Shown in pieces: positions 9,151-17,507 of a stretch of 61,910 nucleotides of DNA (position 1 is the stretch's first letter; each line of letters opens with the position of its first letter). The translations under genes were made by a program, and so were the position numbers. The DNA comes from Algibacter amylolyticus (GTDB lineage Bacteria; Bacteroidota; Bacteroidia; Flavobacteriales; Flavobacteriaceae): positions 1-61,910 of the forward strand of contig NZ_JACHGE010000013.1 of the NCBI RefSeq assembly GCF_014202225.1. The letters run 5' to 3'. The notes beneath the pieces were generated by a model. The model ran no database searches, was not told the origin of the DNA, and saw nothing but the letters and a program-made list of their open reading frames with translations.

Positions 9151-10179
9151 TTATATTGCAATGGGTACTATTAACTGTTTTTTAAATTCGTTGGGTGTTA
9201 CACCATATTTTTCTTTAAATATTTTTGAAAAATAACTTCTACTTGTAAAACCTATAGAGTAAACAATTTGAGTAATATTTAAATCTGTAGTAGTCATTAA
9301 TTCTCTGGCGGCCTCTAATCTTACATGTCTAATATACTCGGTAACTGTTCGTGTATATAAAAACTTAAATCCATCTTGCAATTTGGCTTGCGATAAACCC
9401 GAATTTGCAGATAATTGATCTAAAGAGTAATCTTTTGCTGGACGTTTTAATATGGCCTGCCCTAGTTTTCTAACCGTAATTAACTCACTCTTTATTAGCG
9501 ATGTTGGCAACGGCACACCTTGTTGTAATTTGTTATGTTGTTGTATGTGTATCGATAATATTTCATAAATTTTAGCTTCAATCTTAAGGATTCGTAACAT
9601 GCCCTTACCCTTAACATTTCTGGTTTTTTTAACCAAATCTGCCATTTTTAAATTCAGTGTGCCATAATGCGCAAATCTGTTATCATGATCGGTATCAACA
9701 AAAACTTCGTATAGTTTTTTATTTAATGTAGAAACATTAGTAGTGCGTTTCTTTAAAAAGTGCTTTCTTATAATTTGTATTGAGTTAATGTCTAGCTTTG
9801 TATGCTTAGGGAAATGGATGTAATTAATACCAACCGTTTTATTTGTGAAAATTAAGGTTTGATATTGCTCAATTTCCTCTTCCTTTTTATCAACACCAAA
9901 TCTATGTTTAAAACTTCCGTTTAGGGCGTAAATAAATCTAATAGGGTTATAGTCGCTAGCATGCATTTTTAATACAACATCCTCTTTAAAAGTTATATTA
10001 TAATCTAAAAGGTTAACGCCCCAATCAAAAGGGATGTAGCGTATGGTCCCTTCAGCAATATCGTTATTTACATGTAGTGTGTTTTCACTCCACTTTTCTT
10101 CAATCTTACCTCCAATCTGCCTTTGGATCTCTTCAAGAATCTCTTTAGAGTTTTCTGCATTTATTTCTATTTCTATCAT
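9151..10179 (-). CDS. AraC-family transcriptional regulator
   Basis: The C-terminal 100 residues form an AraC-type double helix-turn-helix. The first contains SLDQLSANSGLSQAKLQ and the second contains the hallmark ITQIVYSIGFTSRSYFSKIF followed by KEKYGVTPNEFKK. The N-terminal 230 residues have no recognisable sensor motif and may be a cupin-like ligand domain. It lies 19 bases downstream of a DUF2652 gene on the same strand, so the two are probably cotranscribed and may act in one response. Targets are unknown. Confidence 0.88.
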   Translation of the reverse strand: MIEIEINAENSKEILEEIQRQIGGKIEEKWSENTLHVNNDIAEGTIRYIPFDWGVNLLDYNITFKEDVVLKMHASDYNPIRFIYALNGSFKHRFGVDKKEEEIEQYQTLIFTNKTVGINYIHFPKHTKLDINSIQIIRKHFLKKRTTNVSTLNKKLYEVFVDTDHDNRFAHYGTLNLKMADLVKKTRNVKGKGMLRILKIEAKIYEILSIHIQQHNKLQQGVPLPTSLIKSELITVRKLGQAILKRPAKDYSLDQLSANSGLSQAKLQDGFKFLYTRTVTEYIRHVRLEAARELMTTTDLNITQIVYSIGFTSRSYFSKIFKEKYGVTPNEFKKQLIVPIAI

Positions 10180-10198
10180 AAAAAATTGCGTGTTATAT

Positions 10199-10783
10199 TT
10201 ATAAAAGAGTTTCTAAATCTATATACGTGTAGTTAATTTCTCCTAGATGTTCATATACGTTTTTTCCTTTTTTTAATTCTCCCCAATATAGTTTATTGTC
10301 TAATTCATTCATGTCGTATTGAGAGAATAAGTTTTCAGAAATTAATAAATATTCATCTTTAGGGACTTTGTTTTTAAGCAGTCTGTGGGCAACAATAACA
10401 TCTTCTCCCATAAGTTTTATGTGTTTGCCTATTTGCACGGTGTCAATCTCATTGCCATAATGTAATATAATTTTTAGTCCAAGGGTTTTTGGTATTTTAT
10501 AACTATCCTTATTATGATTGTGAGTCTCCTTTAAAATATTTAACTGTTTGTAAAACTCTGTGTAAAAGTGAATACATTGATCGATAAGCGCTTTTAATGT
10601 GGGTAATTTACCTGTTCTATAAAATAAAACAGCATCTCCTTCAATTTCTGAAACCTCTAAACCAATTTCGTTAGAATAAATAATATTATTCAATAAAGAC
10701 GGAATGACTTTAGAACTTAAGTCGGAATCTGTCTCACTCATAAATTGAGTAAAACCACTAATATCAGGGATACAAATTAGCAT
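10199..10783 (-). CDS. DUF2652 protein, nucleotide-cyclase-like fold
   Basis: The 194-residue protein opens with IPDISGFTQFM and has EIEGDAVLFYR around residues 45-57. Both resemble the beginning of class III adenylate/guanylate cyclase domains, and DUF2652 proteins share this pattern. Whether it makes a cyclic nucleotide is unclear. IPDISGFT keeps the first metal Asp and GDAVL the second, but the full substrate-binding set cannot be checked by eye. It pairs with the AraC-type regulator behind it, so a sensor/regulator unit is possible. Confidence 0.75.
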   Translation of the reverse strand: MLICIPDISGFTQFMSETDSDLSSKVIPSLLNNIIYSNEIGLEVSEIEGDAVLFYRTGKLPTLKALIDQCIHFYTEFYKQLNILKETHNHNKDSYKIPKTLGLKIILHYGNEIDTVQIGKHIKLMGEDVIVAHRLLKNKVPKDEYLLISENLFSQYDMNELDNKLYWGELKKGKNVYEHLGEINYTYIDLETLL

Positions 10784-10900
10784 AGCATTGGTTACTTTTT
10801 TCGTTTAGGATTAAAAAGAACTAAAGATAATGTTATTATGCCATATAAAAACAAGAAATTTTTAACAGATTAAATAGCATTTCAGTTACTTTTTATTTCG

Positions 10901-10938
10901 ATTGAACAAACCTTAAGCGATTAACTGTTATAATTTTG
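10901..10938 (+). promoter_or_regulatory. Promoter of the hemerythrin gene
   Basis: A perfect -7 element TAATTTTG lies at 10931-10938. Exactly 30 bases upstream starts ATTGAACAAACC, a motif shared with the neighbouring stress-type promoters at the same spacing. No normal TTTG -33 element is seen, so an activator site is likely. Confidence 0.5.
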
Positions 10939-10969
10939 AAGAATTAAGATAAACTAAATACTTAGAGTT

Positions 10970-11404
10970 ATGAACATATTTGAAGCCATAAGAAAAGATC
11001 ACAACACACAAAGAGCATTACTTAAAAAGCTAATCAAAACATCAGGAGAATCTAAGGAAAGGAAGCAAACGTTTAATGCTCTTAAAAATGAGTTGGAAAT
11101 ACATGCTAATGCAGAAGAACGTCATTTTTATAAACCTTTAATTAGTAATGATATGATGCAAGAGAAAGCTAGACATGGAATAGCAGAGCATCATGAAATT
11201 GACGAATTAATTGAGAAGTTAGAGGAAACAGACTATGATTCTTCAGCTTGGTTAAAGTATGCTAAAGATTTAAAAGAGAAAGTGGAGCATCATTTAGAGG
11301 ATGAAGAGCACACGTTTTTTCAGTTAGCTGGAAAAGTGTTTTCTGAAACTAAAAAGAAAAGCTTAGCGAAAGATTATACGAATTATATGAACGAAAATTT
11401 ATAG
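10970..11404 (+). CDS. Hemerythrin-like HHE-domain protein
   Basis: The 144-residue helical protein carries the spaced His/Glu ligands of hemerythrin domains: DHNTQ near residue 10, HANAEERHF around 43-51, HHEID near 69 and HHLEDEEHTFF around 105-115. Such proteins hold a di-iron centre and bind oxygen, nitric oxide or iron in the cytoplasm. It stands at the head of a row of small stress-type genes, each with its own promoter, and is probably induced under envelope, oxidative or osmotic stress. That role is inferred. Confidence 0.88.
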   Translation: MNIFEAIRKDHNTQRALLKKLIKTSGESKERKQTFNALKNELEIHANAEERHFYKPLISNDMMQEKARHGIAEHHEIDELIEKLEETDYDSSAWLKYAKDLKEKVEHHLEDEEHTFFQLAGKVFSETKKKSLAKDYTNYMNENL

Positions 11405-11432
11405 TGTTCTAAATGAGTTAAGAACTTAAGGT

Positions 11433-11470
11433 ATTGAATTAACCTAACCTTTACCTAAGCTATAAATTTG
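11433..11470 (+). promoter_or_regulatory. Promoter of the DUF2383 gene
   Basis: A perfect -7 element TAAATTTG lies at 11463-11470. ATTGAATTAACC begins at 11433, again exactly 30 bases upstream of it. The arrangement copies that of the hemerythrin promoter. Confidence 0.5.
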
Positions 11471-11570
11471 TAAAAAAGCAAAAGTAAGCATGTTGTGTTA
11501 AACATGTTTTAGATGTAAACCAGTAGGCATCTTAAAAATAAATTACTGTTAATATAAAACCCAAAAAAAA

Positions 11571-12020
11571 ATGAGTACTTACACAGAAACAGTAGGCGAA
11601 AAACTAAACGATTTATTAGAAAAAACGTACGATGCGGAAAAAGGATTTAAAAAAGCCGCAGAGAATGTTGATAATACAGCGCTAAAATCTTATTTCAAGC
11701 AAAAAGCACAAGAGCGCTATGATTTTGGACATGAGTTGAAATCTGAAATAAAAACATTTAATCAAGATATAGATAAAGGAGGAAGCATTACGGGATCTGC
11801 ACATAGAGCGTGGATGGATGTTAAATCATTATTTTCTTTGGATGATGAAGAATCTATGTTGGAAGAAGCTATAAGAGGTGAAAAGTCTGCGGTAAACGAA
11901 TATAATAATGTTATTAAAGAAACAAGTTTGCCACTTAGTACTAAATCGATTTTAGAATCGCAAAAAAATAAAATAGAACATGGCTTATCCAGAATAAAAA
12001 CTTTGGAAGATATAAGCTAA
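11571..12020 (+). CDS. DUF2383 (PA2169-family) four-helix protein
   Basis: The 149-residue all-helical protein matches the PA2169/DUF2383 family of ferritin-like four-helix bundles. It starts TVGEKLNDLLEKTYDAEKGFKKA, has KAQERYDFGHEL in the second helix and GSAHRAWMDVKSLF in the connecting segment, and ends with two further helices. Family members appear in stress islands with no known activity. The gene has its own promoter and a terminator-like hairpin at 12138-12178. Confidence 0.85.
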   Translation: MSTYTETVGEKLNDLLEKTYDAEKGFKKAAENVDNTALKSYFKQKAQERYDFGHELKSEIKTFNQDIDKGGSITGSAHRAWMDVKSLFSLDDEESMLEEAIRGEKSAVNEYNNVIKETSLPLSTKSILESQKNKIEHGLSRIKTLEDIS

Positions 12021-12079
12021 TACGTTGTTAATAAATTACAGAAAACACATTAATCGCAATTAAGTTAATATTTATTGTA

Positions 12080-12117
12080 AACGAGTTACATAATATTAAG
12101 GGATAAACTTAATTTTG
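12080..12117 (+). promoter_or_regulatory. Possible orphan stress-type promoter
   Basis: TAATTTTG at 12110-12117 matches TAnnTTTG exactly. GAGTTA at 12083-12088 sits at the same offset upstream as in the DUF1328 promoter. The only thing downstream before the next promoter is a terminator hairpin. Confidence 0.3.
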
Positions 12118-12137
12118 AATTGATTGGTTAGTAGATT

Positions 12138-12178
12138 AGACCTTTGCATAAATTTAATTTATGTGGAGGTCTTTTTTT
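12138..12178 (+). terminator. Rho-independent terminator
   Basis: Outer stem AGACCT (12138-12143) pairs with AGGTCT (12167-12172), inner stem CATAAATT (12147-12154) pairs with AATTTATG (12156-12163). Seven T residues follow at 12172-12178. It probably ends the DUF2383 transcript. Confidence 0.75.
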
Positions 12179-12240
12179 ATAATTATAACGTAAATGGAAT
12201 AATACAGGTATAACCTTTATTTGAGTTAAAATTCAAATTG

Positions 12241-12278
12241 TATGAGTTAACAACGCCTATGTAGCTGTTATATCTTTG
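12241..12278 (+). promoter_or_regulatory. Promoter of the DUF1328 gene
   Basis: TATCTTTG at 12271-12278 is a perfect -7 element. TATGAGTTAAC begins exactly 30 bases upstream of it and resembles the motif before the hemerythrin and DUF2383 genes. Confidence 0.45.
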
Positions 12279-12336
12279 TATTGTAGGGTTGAGAGTCAAT
12301 CATTTACTAGAGTTTAATTTTTAAAACCTAATTATT

Positions 12337-12498
12337 ATGTTACGTTGGACAATCACATTTATTATAATAGCATTAATTGCCGGATTCCTAGGATTTGGCG
12401 GAATAGCTGGAACATCAGCTGGAATTGCAAAAATTTTATTTTTTATTTTTATAGTACTATTTGTACTATCATTATTAAAGGGTTTAATAAAGAAATAA
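12337..12498 (+). CDS. DUF1328 (YtjA-family) small membrane protein
   Basis: This 53-residue protein begins [20 protein letters not shown], continues with [12 protein letters not shown] and ends with a second hydrophobic helix and LKGLIKK. This is the DUF1328/YtjA pattern of two short membrane helices around a Gly-rich turn. Family members are often stress-induced, and their job is unknown. It lies 48 bases ahead of a small lipoprotein gene and likely shares its transcript. Confidence 0.9.
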   Translation: MLRWTITFIIIALIAGFLGFGGIAGTSAGIAKILFFIFIVLFVLSLLKGLIKK

Positions 12499-12546
12499 AA
12501 TAAAATCAATATAGATTTAAACACTAATTTTTAAAACACTTTTATT

Positions 12547-12717
12547 ATGAAGAACATAGCAAAAATATTTTTAGTATTATTTACCATATCTACAGTATTT
12601 ACAGGATGTAGAGAAACAAAAGGCGAGAAAGTTGAAGACGCTATAGAAGATGTAGCAGATGACGTTGGAGATGGTTTAGAAGATGCAGCCGATGAGGTTG
12701 AAGACGCTGTAGAATAA
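12547..12717 (+). CDS. Small acidic lipoprotein
   Basis: The 56-residue product has a signal sequence MKNIAKIFLVLFTISTVFTG followed by Cys21, a lipobox. The mature part is a very acidic helix with repeated units of the type VEDAIEDVADDVGD. No family name is certain. Similar acidic, Ala/Asp/Glu-rich lipoproteins occur in flavobacterial stress islands. It is followed by a terminator, closing the DUF1328 transcript. Confidence 0.75.
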   Translation: MKNIAKIFLVLFTISTVFTGCRETKGEKVEDAIEDVADDVGDGLEDAADEVEDAVE

Positions 12718-12739
12718 TATTAGTTTACAATTTACAAGA

Positions 12740-12767
12740 AAAGAGCTTTATTTAAAGCTCTTTTTTT
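12740..12767. terminator. Bidirectional terminator
   Basis: AAAGAGCTTTA pairs with TAAAGCTCTTT around a two-base loop, with T-runs on both sides. It separates the convergent lipoprotein and GHMP kinase genes. Confidence 0.85.
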
Positions 12768-12792
12768 ATGTCTATATATTTCAACTTTAATT

Positions 12793-13707
12793 TTATAAGG
12801 CCATTTTACCGTATGGAATAACAGTATTGAAGCCTTTAGAGTTAAAATAGGTTGTAGGGTTTTGTTTAGATGCGACTAAAACAAAATCGCCACCCCAAGC
12901 GCCTAAGCTTTTTATTGCGCCATCAAAATCCTTAAAGTAAATATCTTTAACAGGAGTTTGCTTGGTAAGTTTAGCTATAAGGTTTTCATGACTAACCATC
13001 AAGTCTTGAAAATGATCTAGTGTTTGGCAGTTAATCATTTCTAAAGTTAGTTTGTTTATTGCATTAATAGCAGAAGCTGCGTTTTTTTTGTTTTCATGAT
13101 AGTGCTTAATACCATCTCGACTATTTTGTTTTTTATTTAAGTGAACAAAATAAAGCTGTTCTTTAAATATTGGGTTGAAATTAGAATGTTCAACTACTTT
13201 TTTATGTTCAGCTATTTTATAAGTAATAGCTTGGTTGTGTTGTGCACAGGCAATATCATAGCCACTGCCTCCAAATGTTTTTTCTAAAAGCTGAAAGGGA
13301 TCAATGTTAGCCCATTTTGCAATATTGGTAATAAGGGTAGAGGAAGTGCCTAAGCCCCAGTTTTTAGGAAACTCTAAATGCGTTTCAATCTTATAGCCTT
13401 GATCACTATTTAGAAATTCAGGATTTAATGCTTTTGATGCCTGTAAGATTTCAATTAAACGGTTAGAAATAGCATTATTTAAATCGTGGCATTCAATAGT
13501 GTTTCCTTTTAAATCAAATGTGGTGTCAAACCAAATGTTTTTAGTTTCATCGAAACTTTTCCAATGTAATACAGGTTTATCAATAGGTTCTACTATTAAA
13601 GATTGCCCGTATTTTGTGGGAATTGCCAAAGCTAGTGCACCATCAAGAACAACATATTCTGCAGATAGTAGTAGTTTACCGTGGCTATAAAATGTATTAT
13701 TTTTCAC
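12793..13707 (-). CDS. GYDIA-family GHMP kinase (mevalonate-pathway type)
   Basis: The 304-residue protein is a GHMP-superfamily small-molecule kinase. It has the N-terminal substrate motif SHGKLLLSAEYVVLDG, the ATP-binding stretch NWGLGTSSTL and GGSGYDIACAQ, which gives the Bacteroidetes GYDIA family its name. It overlaps the HMG-CoA reductase gene by 11 bases, so it most likely acts on mevalonate or phosphomevalonate in isoprenoid synthesis. Which of the two phosphorylation steps it performs cannot be decided from sequence. Confidence 0.88.
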   Translation of the reverse strand: MKNNTFYSHGKLLLSAEYVVLDGALALAIPTKYGQSLIVEPIDKPVLHWKSFDETKNIWFDTTFDLKGNTIECHDLNNAISNRLIEILQASKALNPEFLNSDQGYKIETHLEFPKNWGLGTSSTLITNIAKWANIDPFQLLEKTFGGSGYDIACAQHNQAITYKIAEHKKVVEHSNFNPIFKEQLYFVHLNKKQNSRDGIKHYHENKKNAASAINAINKLTLEMINCQTLDHFQDLMVSHENLIAKLTKQTPVKDIYFKDFDGAIKSLGAWGGDFVLVASKQNPTTYFNSKGFNTVIPYGKMAL

Positions 13708-15025
13708 TTGAAACCCTTAGTTTGTTTAATGCTTCGGTAACCGCAGTATGCGATATCGTGTTATTTTTAAAATAATTGGTTAAGATGTGTTTTTCTTCTG
13801 TGCTTGCTTCAAACTGGTTTAATATATTCATTAAGTGCATTTTCATGTGTCCTTCTTGAATACCCGTTGTGGTTAGCGAACGTAAAGCAGCAAAGTTTTG
13901 GGCTAATCCTGCAACGGCAACAATTTGCATTAAATCTTTAGCCGATGGTTTATGTAATAATTCTAAAGCTAATTTTACCAAAGGATGTAAGCCTGTAAGG
14001 CCGCCAACAGTTCCTAATGCTAAAGGAATTTCCATCCAAAAAGAAAAAATACCATTTTCAACCTTAGCATGGGTTAAGCTACTATATTGTCCGTTTTTTG
14101 AAGCGTAAGCATGTACGCCAGCTTCAACAGCTCTAAAATCGTTTCCCGTAGCTAAAACAACGGCATCAATACCATTCATAATGCCTTTATTGTGTGTAAC
14201 TGCTCGGTAAGGTTCAACTTCCGCTATAGTTACAGCTTGTATAAATTTCTTGGCAAAAGCTTCACCCGAAACCGTTTTGCTTTCACTTAAATCTACAACA
14301 GGACAACTCACTTCTGCACGTACCAAACAATCTGGAACGTAATTAGAGAGAATACTCATTATAATGTCTATATGTTTTTCTTCTTCTGTAAACAGATTAA
14401 AAGATAAGGCTTCAGCTTTAAATGTTTTTGCAAATTGCTCTAAACATGAGTTTATAAAATTGGCGCCCATGGCATCTAAAGTTTCAAAAGATGCATGTAA
14501 TTGATAATAATTATCAATGTCTGCGGTCTTATCGCGCAACTCAATATCCAAAATACCACCACCACGTTTTTTCATGTTTTTGGTAATGACTTCGGTGTCT
14601 GCAACAAGCTTAGGTTTTACCTGGTCGAAAAACTGCTTTAGCTTTTCGAAATCGCCTTTGTAATTAAAATGAACCTGTCCTATTTTTGTAGTAGAAATTA
14701 CAGTTGTTTTAAAACCACCACGCTCTAACCAAAATTTTGCAGCTTTACTTGCCGCAGCAACCACCGAGCTTTCCTCGATTGCCATTGGGATGGTATATAA
14801 CTTGTCGTTAATTAAAAAATTAGGGGCTACACCAAGCGGTAAATAGTAGTTGGATATAGTGTTTTCTATAAACTCATCATGTAATTGTTGAAGCTTATCG
14901 TTGCTATTCCAATATTGTTTTAAAACGGCTTTGGCTTCTACAGGATTAGAAAAATAAGTATCTACCATCCAATCAATTTTTTTTGATTTAGATAATTTAG
15001 AAAATCCGGTAATAGGTTTACTCAT
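13697..15025 (-). CDS. Hydroxymethylglutaryl-CoA reductase, class II
   Basis: This enzyme interconverts HMG-CoA and mevalonate. The 442-residue length and motifs are of the class II ('degradative') type: LPLGVAPNFLI near the N-terminus, IPMAIEESSVVAAASKAA with the catalytic Glu, DAMGANFINS, THNKGIMNGIDAVVLATGND with the catalytic Lys, GTVGGLTGLHP, and a C-terminal GHMKMHL with the catalytic His. Despite its class name it probably works in mevalonate synthesis here, since a mevalonate-type GHMP kinase is translationally coupled to it. Confidence 0.93.
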   Translation of the reverse strand: MSKPITGFSKLSKSKKIDWMVDTYFSNPVEAKAVLKQYWNSNDKLQQLHDEFIENTISNYYLPLGVAPNFLINDKLYTIPMAIEESSVVAAASKAAKFWLERGGFKTTVISTTKIGQVHFNYKGDFEKLKQFFDQVKPKLVADTEVITKNMKKRGGGILDIELRDKTADIDNYYQLHASFETLDAMGANFINSCLEQFAKTFKAEALSFNLFTEEEKHIDIIMSILSNYVPDCLVRAEVSCPVVDLSESKTVSGEAFAKKFIQAVTIAEVEPYRAVTHNKGIMNGIDAVVLATGNDFRAVEAGVHAYASKNGQYSSLTHAKVENGIFSFWMEIPLALGTVGGLTGLHPLVKLALELLHKPSAKDLMQIVAVAGLAQNFAALRSLTTTGIQEGHMKMHLMNILNQFEASTEEKHILTNYFKNNTISHTAVTEALNKLRVSSEK

Positions 15026-15265
15026 AATTTACAAATTTGCAGAGCAAATATACTACTCTTCGTATGAATATCGAATATCTATCGTAATCGGAGTTATTTA
15101 AGTGTTAATAATTGCTATTTATTATATAATTTTTAGTAAACTTGACATCATTTTATGAAATAAATAGCGTTTTTAGCTAAACACACATAATTGATTAATT
15201 TTCTTATCTTGAAACAGAACTGTTTAAGTAAGAATAAGGTTTTTTAAATCACACAAATTAACTAC

Positions 15266-17503
15266 ATGAAACTTGTAAAACTTTCCCTTGGCGTTTGCCT
15301 TTTTATAACAACAATTTTAACGGCACAATCTAAAAAAATCACCCTCGAGGATATTTGGAAGGATGGTACCTTTAGAACCCAATATATGGATGTCTTGCAT
15401 TCCATGAATAATGGCCAACAATACTCTGTTTTAAATTTTGATAGGGCAACACGAGCAACCACTGTTGATATTTACGATTATAAAACTTTAAAAAAAGAAA
15501 AGACCTTAATAAGTTCTGCAAATCTAGAGGCTATTCCTTATTTTACTAGTTATACCTTTAGTAGTGATGAGCAGCAGGTTCTTTTGGCTACTAACGAGGA
15601 ATCTATTTATAGACATTCGGTTTTAGGACACTACTACGTTTATAACATTAAAACAGCGTCGTTAGATTTAATTTCTGAAGACAAAATTCAAGAACCTACA
15701 TTTTCTCCCGATGGAAAAAAAGTAGCATTTGCAAAGGAGAACAATCTTTATATAAAAGATTTAAATACGTCTCAAATTACTCAAATAACATTTGATGGCG
15801 AAAAGAATACTATAATTAACGGTATTACCGATTGGGTTTATGAAGAGGAATTTGCCTTTGTACGAGCTTTTGATTGGAATGCCGATAGTAACAAAATTGC
15901 TTTTATCCGTTTTGATGAAACTAATGTTCCAGAATTTTCAATGGATGTTTATGGTTCCGAACTTTATCAAACGCAGCAGGTTTTTAAATACCCTAAAGCT
16001 GGTGAGGCAAACTCTAAAGTTTCACTTCATATTTACAATATATACGCTAATGCAACTCAAGAGGTAAAGGTGGATAAAGTGTATCAAGATTTCTATATTC
16101 CTAGAATTAAATGGACCAATAATCCAGATGTGCTAAGTGCGCAATACATGAACAGACATCAAAACGAACTGGATTTATGGATGATAGATGCCAATAGAAA
16201 TACATCAAATTTAATTTTATCTGAAAAGGACAAAGCCTATGTTGATGTAACCGATAATTTAACTTTTTTAAAGGATAATAGTTTTATTTGGACTAGCGAG
16301 AAGGATGGCTACAACCATATTTACCATTACGATAAAACAGGAGATTTAATTAACCAGGTTACAAAAGGAAACTGGGAAGTGACTGATTATTATGGTTATA
16401 ATGAAAAGAAGAATACTATTTTTTATCAATCTGTTGAAAATGGTTCGATAAACAGAGATGTATATTCTATAAAACTTAATGGACGAAACAAAAATAGACT
16501 GACTAAAAGTGAAGGCACAAATAATGCAGCTTTTAGTGCTGATTTTTCATTTTTCATAAATACATTTTCTAGCGCTACAACGCCACCTGAATATACTTTG
16601 AATAGTGCATCTTCAGGAAATTTAATTAAAAGTATTAAGGATAATGATCAGGCCGCTCAAAAATTATCAGAGTATGTAACCTCTCAAAAAGAGTTTAGTA
16701 CCATTGCAGTTAATGGAAATGATTTAAACATGTGGATGATTAAACCAGCCAATTTTGATGCTTCCAAAACATATCCAGTATTAATGTATCAATATTCTGG
16801 TCCAGGGTCTCAGCAAGTTGCTAACCGATGGAATAGTGCCAACGATTATTGGTTTCAGCATTTAGCGCAAGAAGGTTATATTATTGCTTGTGTTGATGGT
16901 AGAGGAACCGGATTTAAAGGTGCCGATTTTAAAAAGATTACTCAAAATGAATTAGGTAAATACGAGGTTGAAGATCAAATTGAAGCCGCAAAACAATTAG
17001 GAGCATTACCCTATGTTGATGCTAGCAGAATAGGAATTTGGGGATGGAGCTTTGGTGGTTTTATGAGTAGTAATTGTTTGTTTAAAGGAAACGATGTCTT
17101 TAAAATGGCTATTGCTGTAGCACCGGTAAGCAGCTGGCGTTTTTACGATTCTATTTATACAGAGCGCTATATGACCACGCCGCAAGAAAATGAAAGTGGT
17201 TATGATGAAAACTCACCAATAAATCATGTAGATAAATTAAAAGGCGATTTCCTTTTAGTACATGGTTCTGCCGATGATAACGTACATTTACAAAATACAA
17301 TGCGATTAGCCGAGGCTTTAATTCAAGCAGATAAACAATTTGACTGGGCTATTTATCCAGATAAAAACCATAGTATTTATGGCGGTAATACAAGACTTCA
17401 TTTGTATAAGAAAATGACAAACTTCCTTTATGAAACACTAAGTGATAAATTGAAAGATAAAGGTGTAATTGAAGTGAAAAAGAAATTGAAAATCAAAGAA
17501 TAA
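15266..17503 (+). CDS. Dipeptidyl peptidase IV (S9 family)
   Basis: A signal peptide (1-20) precedes an eight-bladed propeller region and a C-terminal alpha/beta-hydrolase domain. The DPP-IV hallmark DWVYEEEF at residues 189-196 supplies the Glu pair that holds the free N-terminus of substrates. The catalytic triad is visible: Ser595 in GWSFGG, Asp670 in HGSADDNVH and His702 in DKNHSIYGG. It removes X-Pro or X-Ala dipeptides in the periplasm. Two POT transporters directly behind it (4-base gap to the first) can take up the dipeptides released. Confidence 0.95.
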   Translation: MKLVKLSLGVCLFITTILTAQSKKITLEDIWKDGTFRTQYMDVLHSMNNGQQYSVLNFDRATRATTVDIYDYKTLKKEKTLISSANLEAIPYFTSYTFSSDEQQVLLATNEESIYRHSVLGHYYVYNIKTASLDLISEDKIQEPTFSPDGKKVAFAKENNLYIKDLNTSQITQITFDGEKNTIINGITDWVYEEEFAFVRAFDWNADSNKIAFIRFDETNVPEFSMDVYGSELYQTQQVFKYPKAGEANSKVSLHIYNIYANATQEVKVDKVYQDFYIPRIKWTNNPDVLSAQYMNRHQNELDLWMIDANRNTSNLILSEKDKAYVDVTDNLTFLKDNSFIWTSEKDGYNHIYHYDKTGDLINQVTKGNWEVTDYYGYNEKKNTIFYQSVENGSINRDVYSIKLNGRNKNRLTKSEGTNNAAFSADFSFFINTFSSATTPPEYTLNSASSGNLIKSIKDNDQAAQKLSEYVTSQKEFSTIAVNGNDLNMWMIKPANFDASKTYPVLMYQYSGPGSQQVANRWNSANDYWFQHLAQEGYIIACVDGRGTGFKGADFKKITQNELGKYEVEDQIEAAKQLGALPYVDASRIGIWGWSFGGFMSSNCLFKGNDVFKMAIAVAPVSSWRFYDSIYTERYMTTPQENESGYDENSPINHVDKLKGDFLLVHGSADDNVHLQNTMRLAEALIQADKQFDWAIYPDKNHSIYGGNTRLHLYKKMTNFLYETLSDKLKDKGVIEVKKKLKIKE

Positions 17504-17507
17504 ATAT

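Larger units (their letters stand above)
12021..12336. other. Intergenic stretch with two promoters and a hairpin
   Basis: These 316 bases hold no visible protein gene. They contain a possible promoter at 12080-12117, a terminator hairpin at 12138-12178 and the promoter of the DUF1328 gene at 12241-12278. If the first promoter is active it would make an RNA of about 55 nt ending at the hairpin. Confidence 0.5.

Noticed and set aside
12321-12524. A 67-codon open frame on the minus strand
   Set aside because: It is the antisense of the DUF1328 gene at 12337-12498, whose product is a clear family match.
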